A stretch of 64,000 nucleotides of DNA from Diphasiastrum complanatum (Eukaryota; Streptophyta; Lycopodiopsida; Lycopodiales; Lycopodiaceae), in contig CM055096.1 of the NCBI GenBank assembly GCA_029204225.1, positions 4,062,014 through 4,126,013 on the forward strand, written 5' to 3'. The notes under the pieces were generated by a model, which did no database searches, had not been told where the DNA came from, and saw only the letters and a list, made by a program, of their open reading frames with translations. How positions within the stretch are numbered: the stretch's first letter is position 1; every line of letters starts with the position of its first letter. Below, one piece after another: positions 1-9,975 of this stretch. Made by a program: the position numbers and the translations under genes.

Positions 1-61
1 ATTCAAGCCAATGATCTTGGAGTTTAGATCCACTTAGGATCTGTATTTTTCACACAGCGGT

Positions 62-600
62 TGTGTTAGTTTACCTCTTAAGGAATTACTGCGGATTGCG
101 CCACAAGCTAAAAGCCTTTTGGCTGAATGGGCCAAAACATATGAGGAGCCAGCAGCACCTAAGCCCATATATTGTACAGGCTATGAAGAAATAAGTAACG
201 TCCTCCACATCGGGGCATCATGGAAAAGTGAAGAACACAACATCACCTTGCCAATCAAACACAAGAGATACGAGGACGAGGCAGTAGTAGTAGATGGAAG
301 ATCAGGTGTCAATTTGATCTCCACTACTTTTTATGAAAAATGGGGTCTACAAGGGTTGAAGCCAGCAAGCTAGCGGATCAATCCTATGTAAAACCAAAGG
401 GTGTAGTTGCCGATATCCCTGTAGAAATAATAGACATGCAGTTTGTGATCACTTTTGTAGTCATGGATATACCCGAATCTCCCACTGCATATCGTGTTTT
501 ATTGGGAAGACCATGGGTGAGGACTGGGCCATAGTACACAACTAGGGTACGGGGAAACTCACCTTTGAGAATAGAGAGCAGGCTGTAAAGGTTAATCCAA
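62..600 (+). pseudogene. gypsy aspartic protease (retropepsin), frameshifted
   Basis: Retropepsins cleave the gag-pol polyprotein. The active-site stretch reads VVVDGRSGVNLIS near 283-321, where the sister copies have IDGGSGVNLIS, so the second Gly is Arg. The downstream KLADQ, FVITFVVMD and LLGRPW blocks follow in a different frame after about 363, because roughly four codons present in the sister copies are missing. A stop follows RPWVRTGP, after which GTGKLTF-like sequence continues in another frame. It is clearly non-functional. Domain identity is established by the motif and the paralogues; the lineage is inferred. Confidence 0.8.
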
Positions 601-611
601 CCACATGGGCA

Positions 612-962
612 GTGAAACCTATTGCACCCAAAGCTGATGACGGATCATCCACGACAGATCACATGATTGATCGCCCAAGGCCAAGCAAGGGTGGTAACTA
701 TGATTCAGAGATGGATGTCATAAGATGGACGGATGAATTCGCAACTATTGACTACTGGACATGTCAATATGAATCAGATCCTGAACCCAACACATCTTCA
801 CCCAAATGTTACACTATGGACACACCAATCACATTTGGAGTGAATATGATAAACATACCATGGCTGTCAGCGGAACCTATTGAGAATCCAGTGGACGAAG
901 ATTTAGTCCCTTGGCAACATGCTCTAACTCATAATAAGGAGACTGAGCTGACTGATGAGTAG
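612..962 (+). pseudogene. gypsy protease-RT linker remnant
   Basis: This acidic segment carries MDTPITF, WLSAEPI, HALTHN and QHMD-like blocks. They align with MNVLNVAWISTEPIPD...HALTYDD...LNHMD in the minus-strand element at 50.56-50.77 kb and the copy at 24.75-24.9 kb. The linker normally leads into reverse transcriptase, but here it ends at the TAG at about 960 and no RT follows. No catalytic function is expected. Confidence 0.65.
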
Positions 963-1479
963 GTCCTACAGCACATGGATCGTCTGGCTAGCTCAACCTG
1001 CACCAGACTCAAGGCCACTCTCTCAAGCAGAGATGAATCTCTTCAGACGTCAGGTGCAGGTATATAGCCAAACATTGAACAGCTACCAGGTAGAGTTCGA
1101 CAAGTACCGGACAATCACAACTCAGGAGCTTGCCCAGGCCAAACAAGCCCTCAAGGCTTGCCAGCAGTACATGGAGAAAACCCAACCCACCCTAGTGGTG
1201 ATTCCACCGCCACCAATTTTTGATGCTGCACAAGCCAGCATGAGCCAAGACCAAGGCCAGCAAGCAGCAGGGGGATTAAGTCAAGATCAAGGGTCTGAAG
1301 GCCAAGACCAAGGACCAGCTGATACGAGTGCTGACATGCAAGACCAAGGCCACGACGTAGGTCCGAGCCAAAGCCAAGAGGAAGGACATGCCTCATCATC
1401 AATCGCCCACCATATCAGCCAGCCGGGCCTTCCGAAGACCAAAGTCCGTGGAGAAAAAAATAAACAAATTTCTAGCTAA
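955..1479 (+). pseudogene. coiled-coil / QDQG-repeat ORF within gypsy remnant
   Basis: The 174-codon frame starts with a likely helical, heptad-like stretch (QVQVYSQTLNSYQVEFDKY onward, residues ~30-80). A short proline run (PPPP, ~85) follows, then a low-complexity region in which QDQG or DQG recurs about seven times (residues ~95-145). The helical part resembles the N-terminal coiled coil of some plant gypsy Gag proteins, but no gag domain or zinc knuckle follows in frame. It could be a second element's gag start fused after the linker, or a family-specific extra ORF. No function is assigned. Confidence 0.4.
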
Positions 1480-1502
1480 GTATCCCCACGAGTCATCCAG
1501 AG

Positions 1503-2266
1503 GTGGCTGGCAGATATCATTTTCAGCTCATACAAATAAAGGGCAACGAGCTCCAAGCACTACCTGCACTCCAACCACAACCAGAGTGGCGTCAGCAGCT
1601 CTTTGAAAGAGACTCTGCGGCCATCAGGGCCTATGTGACAAGTCCGCAACAACTACGGGTGAACGCGCACTTCCTGCCATGCACACAACGATCCAAATGG
1701 GCGGAATGCGACACCCCTCTAGACAAGCTCACTATTCAAAATCTCAATTGGCCAAGGATTCCATCAGATCATGGTTGGGATACGGATGTAGACGCCAAAG
1801 GGCTCTCACCATATTTGTCAATAAATATTTCAACTACCCTGATCCAACAGTTTGCGCGACAGTCACTTACGTCCGGGACTTACAGCATTTAATGGGAATT
1901 GAAACCAAGTGGGACAAATTTTCCCCCCCCATATTCTTTGATCCTAATAAGGCGCTCGCCTCCGACAAAGTCGAAGATCAGCTACCAGTCGCTCGAGTCT
2001 ATTACCGAGCTGCATTCCTTGGTGATCCTTGGACGCGCAGATTCCAAGTGTGGGTCGACCAAGACTGGCTGACAGGAGTCCACAAGTCCCTTCACACGCC
2101 CAAGGACTTGAAGAAACTGGATCGCATCAATTTCATGGAAGACATCACGGACTACCTGATCCACAGATGCAAGCCAAGAAATCTCTTTACCGAACCGGTA
2201 GAGTGCCGAGCGACCAAGACTACTTCAGGCCGTGGGTCCGTTGGGGGTATTTCGGACGAATTGTAA
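1503..2266 (+). pseudogene. unassigned 3'-terminal ORF of gypsy remnant
   Basis: Two overlapping frames (1503-1892 and 1679-2266) together read as one broken protein. The C-terminal part is rich in charged and aromatic residues (FNYPDP, YYRAAFLGDPW, WVDQDW, MEDITDYLIHRCKP) and looks like real coding sequence. It sits directly before the LTR-like block, where extra or env-like ORFs lie in some Athila/Tat elements, but I see no membrane segment or signal peptide and do not recognise the family. A run of eight C's at about 1922-1929 may mark one frame change. Confidence 0.4.
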
Positions 2267-2289
2267 ATCAATAAAATCGACCAATAAAA

Positions 2290-2797
2290 TGTGTTGCGAG
2301 GGCATGGCATCTTGCGCGTATAAGCCCATGGCCCAATGAGCACGCAAGCTTAAGTTATAAATAAAATAAAATAGACTTGGGCCTTTGTAATTAAAATAAA
2401 ACTTGAGGCCCATAATCAATTTTAAACTTAGAGTTTACTTTTTTAGAGTTGGGTCCAATTTTGGACTCACATGATTTTGTGATTTCCAATGTACTTTTTG
2501 TGGACCCTTGGATCGAGTTGGGTCCAAGATGAATGGATAGGATCAATGTAAATATTAGCCAATAGGATTTTGGGGCAAGGGCCTTCCCCGTTTTATAAAA
2601 AGGCTCCATTTTTACTCTATTTCCATGCTTAATAAAAAGGAGGAAACTTTCCCACTTTTTGGAGAGAAGCATCCTCATTTGCAATTCCTCCTAGCTAATG
2701 CTTTTGATTGCGTTTCCATTGCCTTCTATTTTCATGATGATTGGTTGTCTTAGTTAATGTTTCTCCATCAGCAAGCATAAGGAGCATTTGAGCTAAC

Positions 2798-2884
<87 letters not shown>

Positions 2885-3110
2885 CTCTCAATCTCTCCTA
2901 ATCTTCCCTTTCCTTTCACCCACAATCATGATGAAGGTAGTTTAGGGGAGTAGAGCTAGTGGAAGTAGTGTTAGTAGTGGTAGAGTTAGATGAAAAGTAT
3001 GGAACTAACTAAAAGTAGCATCTATGCGTAGTTAGGTGCCTATCCAGTGAACTAACCCTTGTTGACAGGCGGGAGGGCTATTACTACATCAGATCGAAGA
3101 CCCTACACAG
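2290..3110 (+). repeat. gypsy LTR-like block (probable 3' LTR)
   Basis: The block starts near TGTTGCGAGGGC and shares a layout with the LTRs at 21.6 and 23.5 kb: a GGCATC-TTGCG word near the start, then CCAATAGGATT (2559-2569), a TATA-like TTTTATAAAAAGG (2591-2603), and a long dinucleotide array downstream. It directly follows the gypsy ORFs, which fits a 3' LTR. No primer site follows. Both ends are estimates. Confidence 0.5.
2800..2879. repeat. (CT)n microsatellite, about 80 bp
   Basis: An uninterrupted CT run lies in the presumed transcribed part of the LTR, about 200 bp after the TATA-like box. Confidence 0.99.
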
Positions 3111-3189
3111 AGCCTAATTAAGATTGATTTGCATCTATCAAGTGTGTTGTGATTTTGGCTTGAAATCAAGTTTTGGAGAGTGTAGTTGC

Positions 3190-3780
3190 ATCTCGATTTC
3201 TATCATAGGATTTTTTTGAAAAAAATCAGAAAATGGATCCTAATTAGATCTATTTTAGATCAATAAGAGTGACTGGCAACTTGGATGATTGATTAAGATT
3301 AAGACTAGCACTTAAAACTAGCTTTCATTGTCAATTACTACACTTCCAAGCAAGAACAATCAAGTTTGATGATCCCATGACTTCACACGTGTGAAATCCA
3401 ATGAGTGTACGACTACTAACAAAGAAAATGATTACTAACAAGTTCCTAAGCATTCACATCAAAAGATCATGCATAAAAGAGTGATAACATCAAGATTTGC
3501 TCCCAAACTAATGCTCATCAAAATTAGCTTCAAAATGGATCCATCGTGGATCAAGTACACAATTGTGGATTTCTCTCTCTAAGCCACTTCCAGGACGTTT
3601 GAGACAACTCATTGAGCTTGTCCTAATTCATTTAGCTTAGATTCCACTAATTTGCCACATCATCATTGGTGGCTAGTTTTGACCTTCAATTTCACACATG
3701 TGTACAGGTCCTCACACGTGTGGATCCACATAGATATCAAACAATTAACTTATACAAGATGAAAATTTTCAAATATAGCA
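3190..3780 (-). repeat. copia LTR segment (probable 3' LTR of minus-strand element)
   Basis: The block abuts the end of a minus-strand copia pol. Read on the minus strand, a purine-rich TTGAGGAG precedes a TG start (TGCTATAT, end at 3780), as expected for a polypurine tract and LTR edge. It shares phrases with the LTR at 6.1 and 10.0 kb (AAGAACAATCAA near 3352, GGATCC near 3236) and carries CACACGTGTG palindromes at 3384-3393 and 3713-3722. The far end is uncertain. Confidence 0.5.
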
Positions 3781-3791
3781 CTCCTCAATTT

Positions 3792-4612
3792 TTAGCTTGA
3801 TACATCTATAGTACATTTATCTACAACACCTAAGGCTGATCTTAACTTGATAAATGAAGCCTTTGGCAAGGCTTTAGTGAGTAGATCAGAAAGGCAATTT
3901 GAAGAAGATACATGTTGAAGTTTCATTTTCTTTGCTTGAACCTTTTCCCTCACAAAATGGTGAGCAATTTCTATGTCCTTGCTCCTTGTATGGAATGTGG
4001 GATTGGTTGCTAGTGCTTGGCTTGATTGGTTTTCACAAAAGATGATTGGCTCCTCCTCAGCCTTCATGACTTGTAGCTCCACCAATAGCCTCTTTAACCA
4101 CAAGACTTCCTTGGTCGTTGATGTCAAAGCCTTGTATTCTGACTCGGTTGATGACTGAGTGAGATTGCATCTTGCTTTTTGGAAAGCCAAGATACTATGC
4201 CATCACATATAAAGGTAGCAAAAGCACTTGTGGACTTCCTATCCACCTTATCACCTACAAAATCAGCATCCGAATGGGCCCTCAAAGAAATATTAGCTCC
4301 ATGATACAATATGTCAAAGTTCTTGGTGGCCGAGATGTATTTTAACACTCTTTTTGCATTTTTCCAATGAAAAACTAGTGGATTTTGCATAGATTGGCTT
4401 ATCTTGCCTATACTATTACTTAGATTAGGTCTAGTTATAGTTAGATATATTAGGGAGCCTATAAGCCTTCTATATAGTGTGATGTCCTCAAAGGATGTTT
4501 CATCACAACTATTAGAGACTTTTACATTTTGCTCCATAGGAGTATCTACTCCTTTGCAACCTATCATTCCAATTTCTCTAAGATAGAAGAATATGCATAT
4601 TTGGACTGACAA
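3792..4612 (-). pseudogene. copia RT C-terminus and RNase H
   Basis: This is the C-terminal part of a Ty1/copia polyprotein in two overlapping minus-strand frames. It shows CKGVDTPME, YRRLIGSLIYLTITRPNLS, the RNase H start SDADFVGD(K)VDRKSTSA, then SSTESEYKAL and LLTKALPK near the end. These copy RNA and remove it from RNA:DNA hybrids in related elements. A frameshift near 4150-4190 splits the RNase H between SKKQDAISL and the ESEYKAL block. It lies about ten bases upstream, in element sense, of the LTR edge. Confidence 0.9.
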
Positions 4613-5330
4613 ATAAAACTCAAATCCTTTCCTTTTGATACTTCTATGCCTAGTATGATATGAAGAATACCAAGATCTACCATCTTAAACTCTCTAAACA
4701 ATGCTATTTTCACTTCTCTTATGCCTCATGATCATTACCACTAAGAATAATGTCATCTACATACAAAATGAGAATAGTGATCTATCCTTGATTAAATCTC
4801 ATGTACAAAGAAGGCTCATAAGAACTAACAACAAAATGGATAGAGGTTAAGAATGTATTCATCCTAGAGTACCAAGCTCTAGGTGCTTGCTTGAGCCCAT
4901 AGAGGTCCTTTGTAATAAACATACTTTGTCTTCAAGATCCTCCTTGATGAAGCCCTCCGGCTACCTCATGTAGAGCCATTTAGGAAGGCATTAGTCACAT
5001 CAAGCTAAAAAATATTCCAATGCAAGAGATATAATCAACCTTATAGTAACTAGTTTAGCAACATGAGCAAATGTTTCATCAAAGTCTACTCCCTTGGTTT
5101 GTAAGAAGCCCTTTGCCACTAGCCTTGCTTTATGCTTGTTGATTGCTCCATCTTGGTTGTACTTCAATCTAAAGATCCATTTTCATTCAAGTGGTTTCCT
5201 TCCATAAGGAAGATCCACAAGCTTCCATGTACGATTCTACATAAGAGCATCATACTCCCTTTGCATGGCATCCTTCCATTCAAGTGACTTTATAGCATCT
5301 TCAAAGCGACTTGGTTCGTCAATCATTGAG
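4613..5330 (-). pseudogene. copia reverse transcriptase, decayed
   Basis: The minus-strand translation contains DLYGLKQAPRAWYSRMN (near 4850-4910) and the catalytic ILYVDDIILSG (near 4740-4790), with several stops and frame changes between. Further upstream is the KWIFKLK-type RT start. It continues the RNase H piece toward the N-terminus. The YVDD box is intact but the frame is not. Confidence 0.85.
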
Positions 5331-5960
5331 TGAGAAAAGTATAAGAGGTAAGAGAATGAGTTCCTTCCCTTTGCTCACCCTTGTCCACATATGTGAGCCT
5401 TGATGGCTTGACCATCCTTCTTGAAAACCTTCTTGGAGCACTCGGGTCTTGGGTCTTGAGGTCTATATCCCTTGCTATGTTCTCCATAACCAACAAAGAT
5501 ACCTTTGATGGATGTAGGATCATCCTTCTTTCGTGTATCTAAAGATTGATATACATAGAAAGTAGACCCAAAAATTTTAAGATCCTTGAGGTTTGGATTC
5601 TTACCAAATAGAGCCTCATAAGGTATTATGCCTCCAATGGACTTACATGGAAATCTATTACACAAATAATTTGCACAAACAATAGCTTCTTCCCAAAATG
5701 ACTCAGTCAGAGAAGAATCTAGCCTCAACTTGCTTTTTCACACTCACAAAGAGATCTATTCTTTCTCTCAGCTATGCCATTTTGTTAAGGAGTATACATT
5801 GGACATGTAAGCTCTCTTCTAATGCCATTGGACTTACAAAACTCTATCATACTAGTGAAGATGTACTCTCCACGATTATCATACTAGTGGAGATGTACTC
5901 TCCACGATAATCTTAGTATCAAGTTGGTTCTCAACAAGAGCCATCACGAACACTAAGCTA
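5323..5960 (-). pseudogene. copia integrase C-terminal half and IN-RT linker
   Basis: A frame of about 117 codons reads SFWEEAIVCANYLCNRFP, YEALFGKNPNLKDLKIFGS and IKGIFVGYGEHSKGYR, the standard end of a copia integrase. Upstream in sense, NRGEYIF, GIRRELTCPYTPQQNG-like and AERKNRS pieces appear with stops. The RRFSRRMVKPSRLTY linker follows in the next frame. A 31-bp tandem duplication at about 5848-5910 disrupts the core. The element is truncated near 5960. Confidence 0.85.
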
Positions 5961-6085
5961 CGCTGCAGTGAATTGGATTTACCCCCCACAAACCTAGACA
6001 ATAAATTGCACAAACTTAGGATCCCTTATAAAGTAATATTAAATCAAAATTTCATAAAAAGAGAATAAACTTTTGTTATTCATAG

Positions 6086-6320
6086 TGTGAAAGTATAGCA
6101 AAAAGGACCAAGAATGGATCCAAATCAGATCCATAAGTGTGATTTGGTGTTAGATTAGATTGATCTACCAATCTACACAAGATTAGATAGCACTAGATAA
6201 AATCTACATCAACAAATCTAACAAGAACAATCAAATATGATCAAAACTTGTACTTGCTGGTTTCACATGGGTGAATACCTGTCAGAGTATGGACTACCAG
6301 CAAATAATGAAGTACACTAA
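6086..6320 (-). repeat. truncated 3' LTR
   Basis: This is near-identical to 9976-10210 and starts at the same TGTGAAAGTA end. After 6320 the sequence passes directly into the element interior. It keeps a CACATGGGTG word where other LTRs of the group carry a CACACGTGTG-like palindrome. Confidence 0.85.
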
Positions 6321-7214
6321 AATGCCTCTTTGATGTTGACTTTTTTGATGAACTTGAGAGCTTTGCACCATCCTAGCACCTCTTTCATTGATTTGTTCCA
6401 TCCTTGAAGCATATGGTTGATCCAAAAGCTCCTCCTCCTTGAAAATAGCTGCAACTCCAAAATAAAGAGTCCTTCTTGACTCATGAGGATCACAAAGATC
6501 CAACATCATGTTACCAAGATCTCGAGGATTAGGCTCATCAACATTGGCAAGACTATGCATGCTATAATAACAAAGAGTTTGTATCATATCTTCATGCTTG
6601 GTTACCATGCTAATCTCAGATCTGATGAGGCTAGATATCTCATTATGGAGATAAGTTTCCTTAGAGGATGATTCACTTTCTCTCATAAAGAGTTTACAAT
6701 TTGCTTTAATACATGAAAAAATACAATTTTTCATACTATGAGTGGACAACTCACTCTTGCTCTTGCAAGACTCAAGAACATACATTTGATGAAATAACTA
6801 TTTGATTTCTAATTGATCTAAAATCAATTTAATATCATTAAGAACATCAACTATGTTCTCAAGAGAGACACCATACTCAACTAGTATTGCTTTACTCCAA
6901 CTTTGAGATGCAAAAGTCTCACTAAAGCAAATTGATTCACCAAATGACATAAGAGAAGCAAGCATGAGATGTATACTACTTGAAATGTGCTCCTCTTGCC
7001 CTTGAAATGTGAGCCATATGAGCTCAACCATGTCTCTTGATAGTCTTCTTGGAATCATAACTTGAGAAGGACTCTCCTCCTCAATCCTTGGCACACTTGA
7101 ACCTCGAGATGACTCCTCAAGATCCACTTCTTGGTGCTCCTCCTTGATGGAAATCTGAGACCTCCATGTCTCAAAATGATCACAACAAACATGATCGGAT
7201 AATGTGTACTTCAT
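6294..7214 (-). pseudogene. copia linker/RT-start-like ORFs, second duplicate unit
   Basis: Two minus-strand frames (7214-6798 and 6785-6294) read a copia-like RRLSRDMVELIWLTFQ linker and FASQSWSKAILVEY, resembling the W..AM..EY..L start of reverse transcriptase. A lysine/serine-rich stretch with NCKLFMRESES and ETYLHNEISSLI follows. The same block order occurs at 7251-7700, so this is a diverged tandem copy. No RT palm follows. The last codons run into the truncated LTR. Confidence 0.5.
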
Positions 7215-7250
7215 GTGATCATCAACATTACTTATGCTAGAAACATAAGT

Positions 7251-8258
7251 TTAAAAATCACCACAACTTGGCATGATTTTTCTAATATTGAAATCAAGTA
7301 TTTCCATCTCAATAAGGCTAACTACTTGCTTATGGATATAAGTGTCCACTTTGGATACTTCACTTATTCTCATAATAAGTTTACAACCTGCCTTTAAAAT
7401 TGAAAATTTACAATCTTCAACATTATGAATGAACACATCATTCATGATCTTATTGAAACCAACAAAAAATACATTATGAAGACATTTCCATTTCCTTGAC
7501 TTCATATTCAATGTAAGTTTACAAGGAAAACATGCTTTGCTATCTATTAAGGCATCACACTCAACTAGTATTGCCTTAATCCACCTTTGAGATACAAAAA
7601 TCTCTTCAAAGCAAAATAATTCTTCATAAGATTTCATGAGAGCATAAATGAAACTATTTTCATTTTGTGATTGCTCCTCCTTAATCTTTCTTGGTTTCTC
7701 TTGGATCATAACAATAAATTTGAACTTTTCTAAAGTTCTAAGCAAAATGCTTTCCAAGGACATGAAATAAATCCCAGTGACATTTATCTTTGCATCTTGA
7801 TCCAAAAAATTCACTTTCAAATGCAAAACTTCAAAAGGTTTGAAATGTGTGATGATGGACTTTTGAAGACAAATCTTGTAAGTCCTTGTGAGACTCCAAG
7901 CCTCATGCATCTTTCCACAAAGGAAACACCTTTCCTTGGATTTGTCTTTCTTGCCTTTGCACTTTGAACTTGAAGCTCCATCCTTCACCTCGCCCCCCTT
8001 GCTTTGGTTCTCCTTGGATGGATTGGTCTTCATTTTGTAGCATCTTGAGACAAAACAATCTCTCTTGCCACAAAGTTTGCATTTAGGATCCTTACTTGCC
8101 TCCAATACGTTGCCACCTATTGATGCCATGATGAGGAAGTAAAACTTAGTGATATGACTTTTCAAAATGTAATTTGTGACTCTCAAGAAACTAGATTTGA
8201 ACACATTCAACAATCTAGAAGGATCTACACAAGATCTAGACCACCAATTTTGAATCAT
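7251..8258 (-). pseudogene. Cys-rich gag-like ORF, first duplicate unit
   Basis: This 335-codon frame may begin at the internal Met of MASIGGNVLEA (about 8129). It contains CKLCGKRDCFVSRC, spaced CX2CX4CX4C, that is, a gag zinc knuckle with Cys in place of His. A Lys/Ser-rich stretch and a partial CFLCGK follow. Further on come FVSQRWIKAILVEC and AGCKLIMRISE, which repeat in the neighbouring 6294-7214 unit. It most likely derives from copia gag plus linker by internal deletion. A working protein is doubtful. Confidence 0.45.
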
Positions 8259-8259
8259 A

Positions 8260-9962
8260 TCTCTTTCAACCTAGTCAATTGGAAACTAATCTTTGCTTTG
8301 ATCACTAAGACAAAAAGCGAGTCTATCAAATCACAAAAATCAGATCCAAACACCCCTATTGGACTCAACAAATACCAATGAATCTTCCTCTTGAGAGTTG
8401 GAATGGATTTGAAAAGATTTGATACCTAGATTTTTCTTTTCTCTTGACTAGTTCAATCAACTTTTGAGATTCTTGAACAAAGTATGGGTTTTGTACTTGA
8501 AAAACAAAATTAGTCACTTCTTTTGGATTCACTCTTGACCCAAATAATCTCACTCTTGAGATTTGGATTGAGTTTGATTTGATTTGACAACAAATTACAC
8601 CACTAATTTTCACAAAAAAAAGGATCTACACTAGATCACAAAAACTTGACATGTATACTTGATTCAAACACACAAAGATCAGATCCAATCACCCCTTTTG
8701 GAATCCCTCTTGATCCAAATAATCTCACTCTTGAGATTTGGAATGGACATGAAATGGTTTGATAACAATCTATGTCAATAATTTTTCACCAAGCTTAAAA
8801 TTTAGACATCTAGAGATTCACAAAGATCCCAACCATGTATGAACACTCAAATATGGACTCCTCCATGTTCTAGACTCCCAATGGGATCACAACTTGACCC
8901 TCACACTCTCACAAAGAAAGTTGAATAGAACTTATTTGAGTTTCATACATATAATGTCAAAATTTTGCTCAAAAAATTGAATTCATTCACCCCTATTGGA
9001 CTCCACCAAGTACCAATGACTCTACCTCTTTAGAGTTGGAATGAAATTCAAATTTCCAAAAATGTGATACTTCTCTCTCACTAAGATATGTGCTTACAAA
9101 GAGCTAATGCCACTTAGCAAGATTTGATCACAATGAAGAAGACAAATTTTTCACCAAAGTCAAGAATTGAGTTACTAGTTCTTGCCCTCTACAAAGGAAG
9201 GATCTCTTGGAAATTTTGGATCAACCACAACACATATGCCTCACTCACCTTTATGACTTCAATTCAAGCCAAAAAACACACTCACACACTTGAGTAGGGG
9301 TGAACAATGTGACTTGGATCTCAAATTTTCCTCCTAGTACTTGCCAACAATTCTTATCACCTTGTATTGGTAGATTATGTCTTTATGAGTGTTTGTGCTT
9401 TAGAAATTCACTAAGATTTCACTTGGAGGACTGATCCAAGAGTGTCTTCTAGCATTTAGATGCTTCTAGACTCAGCCCTTTCACTCTTGAACAAATCTAG
9501 AATGAAGGTATAATGGATTTCAATCTCTCCCCTTGCAAATCACTCCTTAATCTTTGGTTTATAGCACTCTTTCTCTCTCAACTTCAATGTACACTAAAAA
9601 AAATCAGAGAATCAACTTCAATGTACTGTAAACAAGCTTTAATCCATCTATATGATTGATCTAAACCAAGAACAAATCAATGGAATAGAAACAATGCAAG
9701 TGAAAGCTTGAAAAATGCACTAAATTGACTCAAAATTGGGTGTATGAAGCTCAAAATGCACCAAACTGAATTTTACTGTCCAAAACAGGTCTTGTACGAC
9801 CCCACATGTGTGGAAAGTACACCTGCAGCCCACAACAAGATTTGGTACAAATATGATGGTTCTAGCAATCCATTCAACCTTGCTACCTCAATATTAGCTT
9901 GTTTCCAAAAACCTGCCAATTTGGGTATAGTTTAGATCAACGCCTTAAATGCACTTGTACTT
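8260..9962 (-). other. non-coding leader of the copia-type element, with degenerate repeats
   Basis: No convincing coding sequence lies between the primer site and the Cys-rich ORF. Phrases close to ACCCCTATTGGACTC, followed by CTCTTGAGAGTTGGAATG, recur near 8349, 8687 and 8985, with a weaker copy near 8520, giving a period of about 300-340 bp. The leader is unusually long for copia. Confidence 0.5.
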
Positions 9963-9975
9963 GGCTCTAATACCA
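9963..9975 (-). other. primer-binding site, initiator tRNA-Met type
   Basis: The minus strand reads TGGTATTAGAGCC, one mismatch from the TGGTATCAGAGCC typical of plant copia elements. It abuts the LTR edge at 9976, which fixes the element's orientation. Confidence 0.85.

Larger units (their letters stand above)
1..2266 (+). mobile_element. Ty3/gypsy element remnant, internal region
   Basis: This plus-strand block holds a retropepsin segment, a post-protease linker and two unassigned ORFs, and is followed by an LTR-like sequence. The protease and linker match by eye two other copies in the window (24.1-25.0 kb plus and 50.2-51.4 kb minus). RT, RNase H and integrase are absent, so it is a deletion derivative or a divergent family. 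The reading frame shifts at about 363, 535-610, 955, 1480-1500 and 1680-1800. The left end is cut by the window edge. Confidence 0.8.

Noticed and set aside
1151-1402. Minus-strand ORF opposite the QDQG region
   Set aside because: It is a shadow of the plus-strand low-complexity coding region.
1503-2266. Envelope-like gene of an Athila element
   Set aside because: The position fits, but there is no signal peptide or transmembrane segment, so it is left unassigned.
2152-2684. Minus-strand ORFs over the LTR at 2.3-2.7 kb
   Set aside because: They lie on the antisense strand of LTR sequence, with no family motif.
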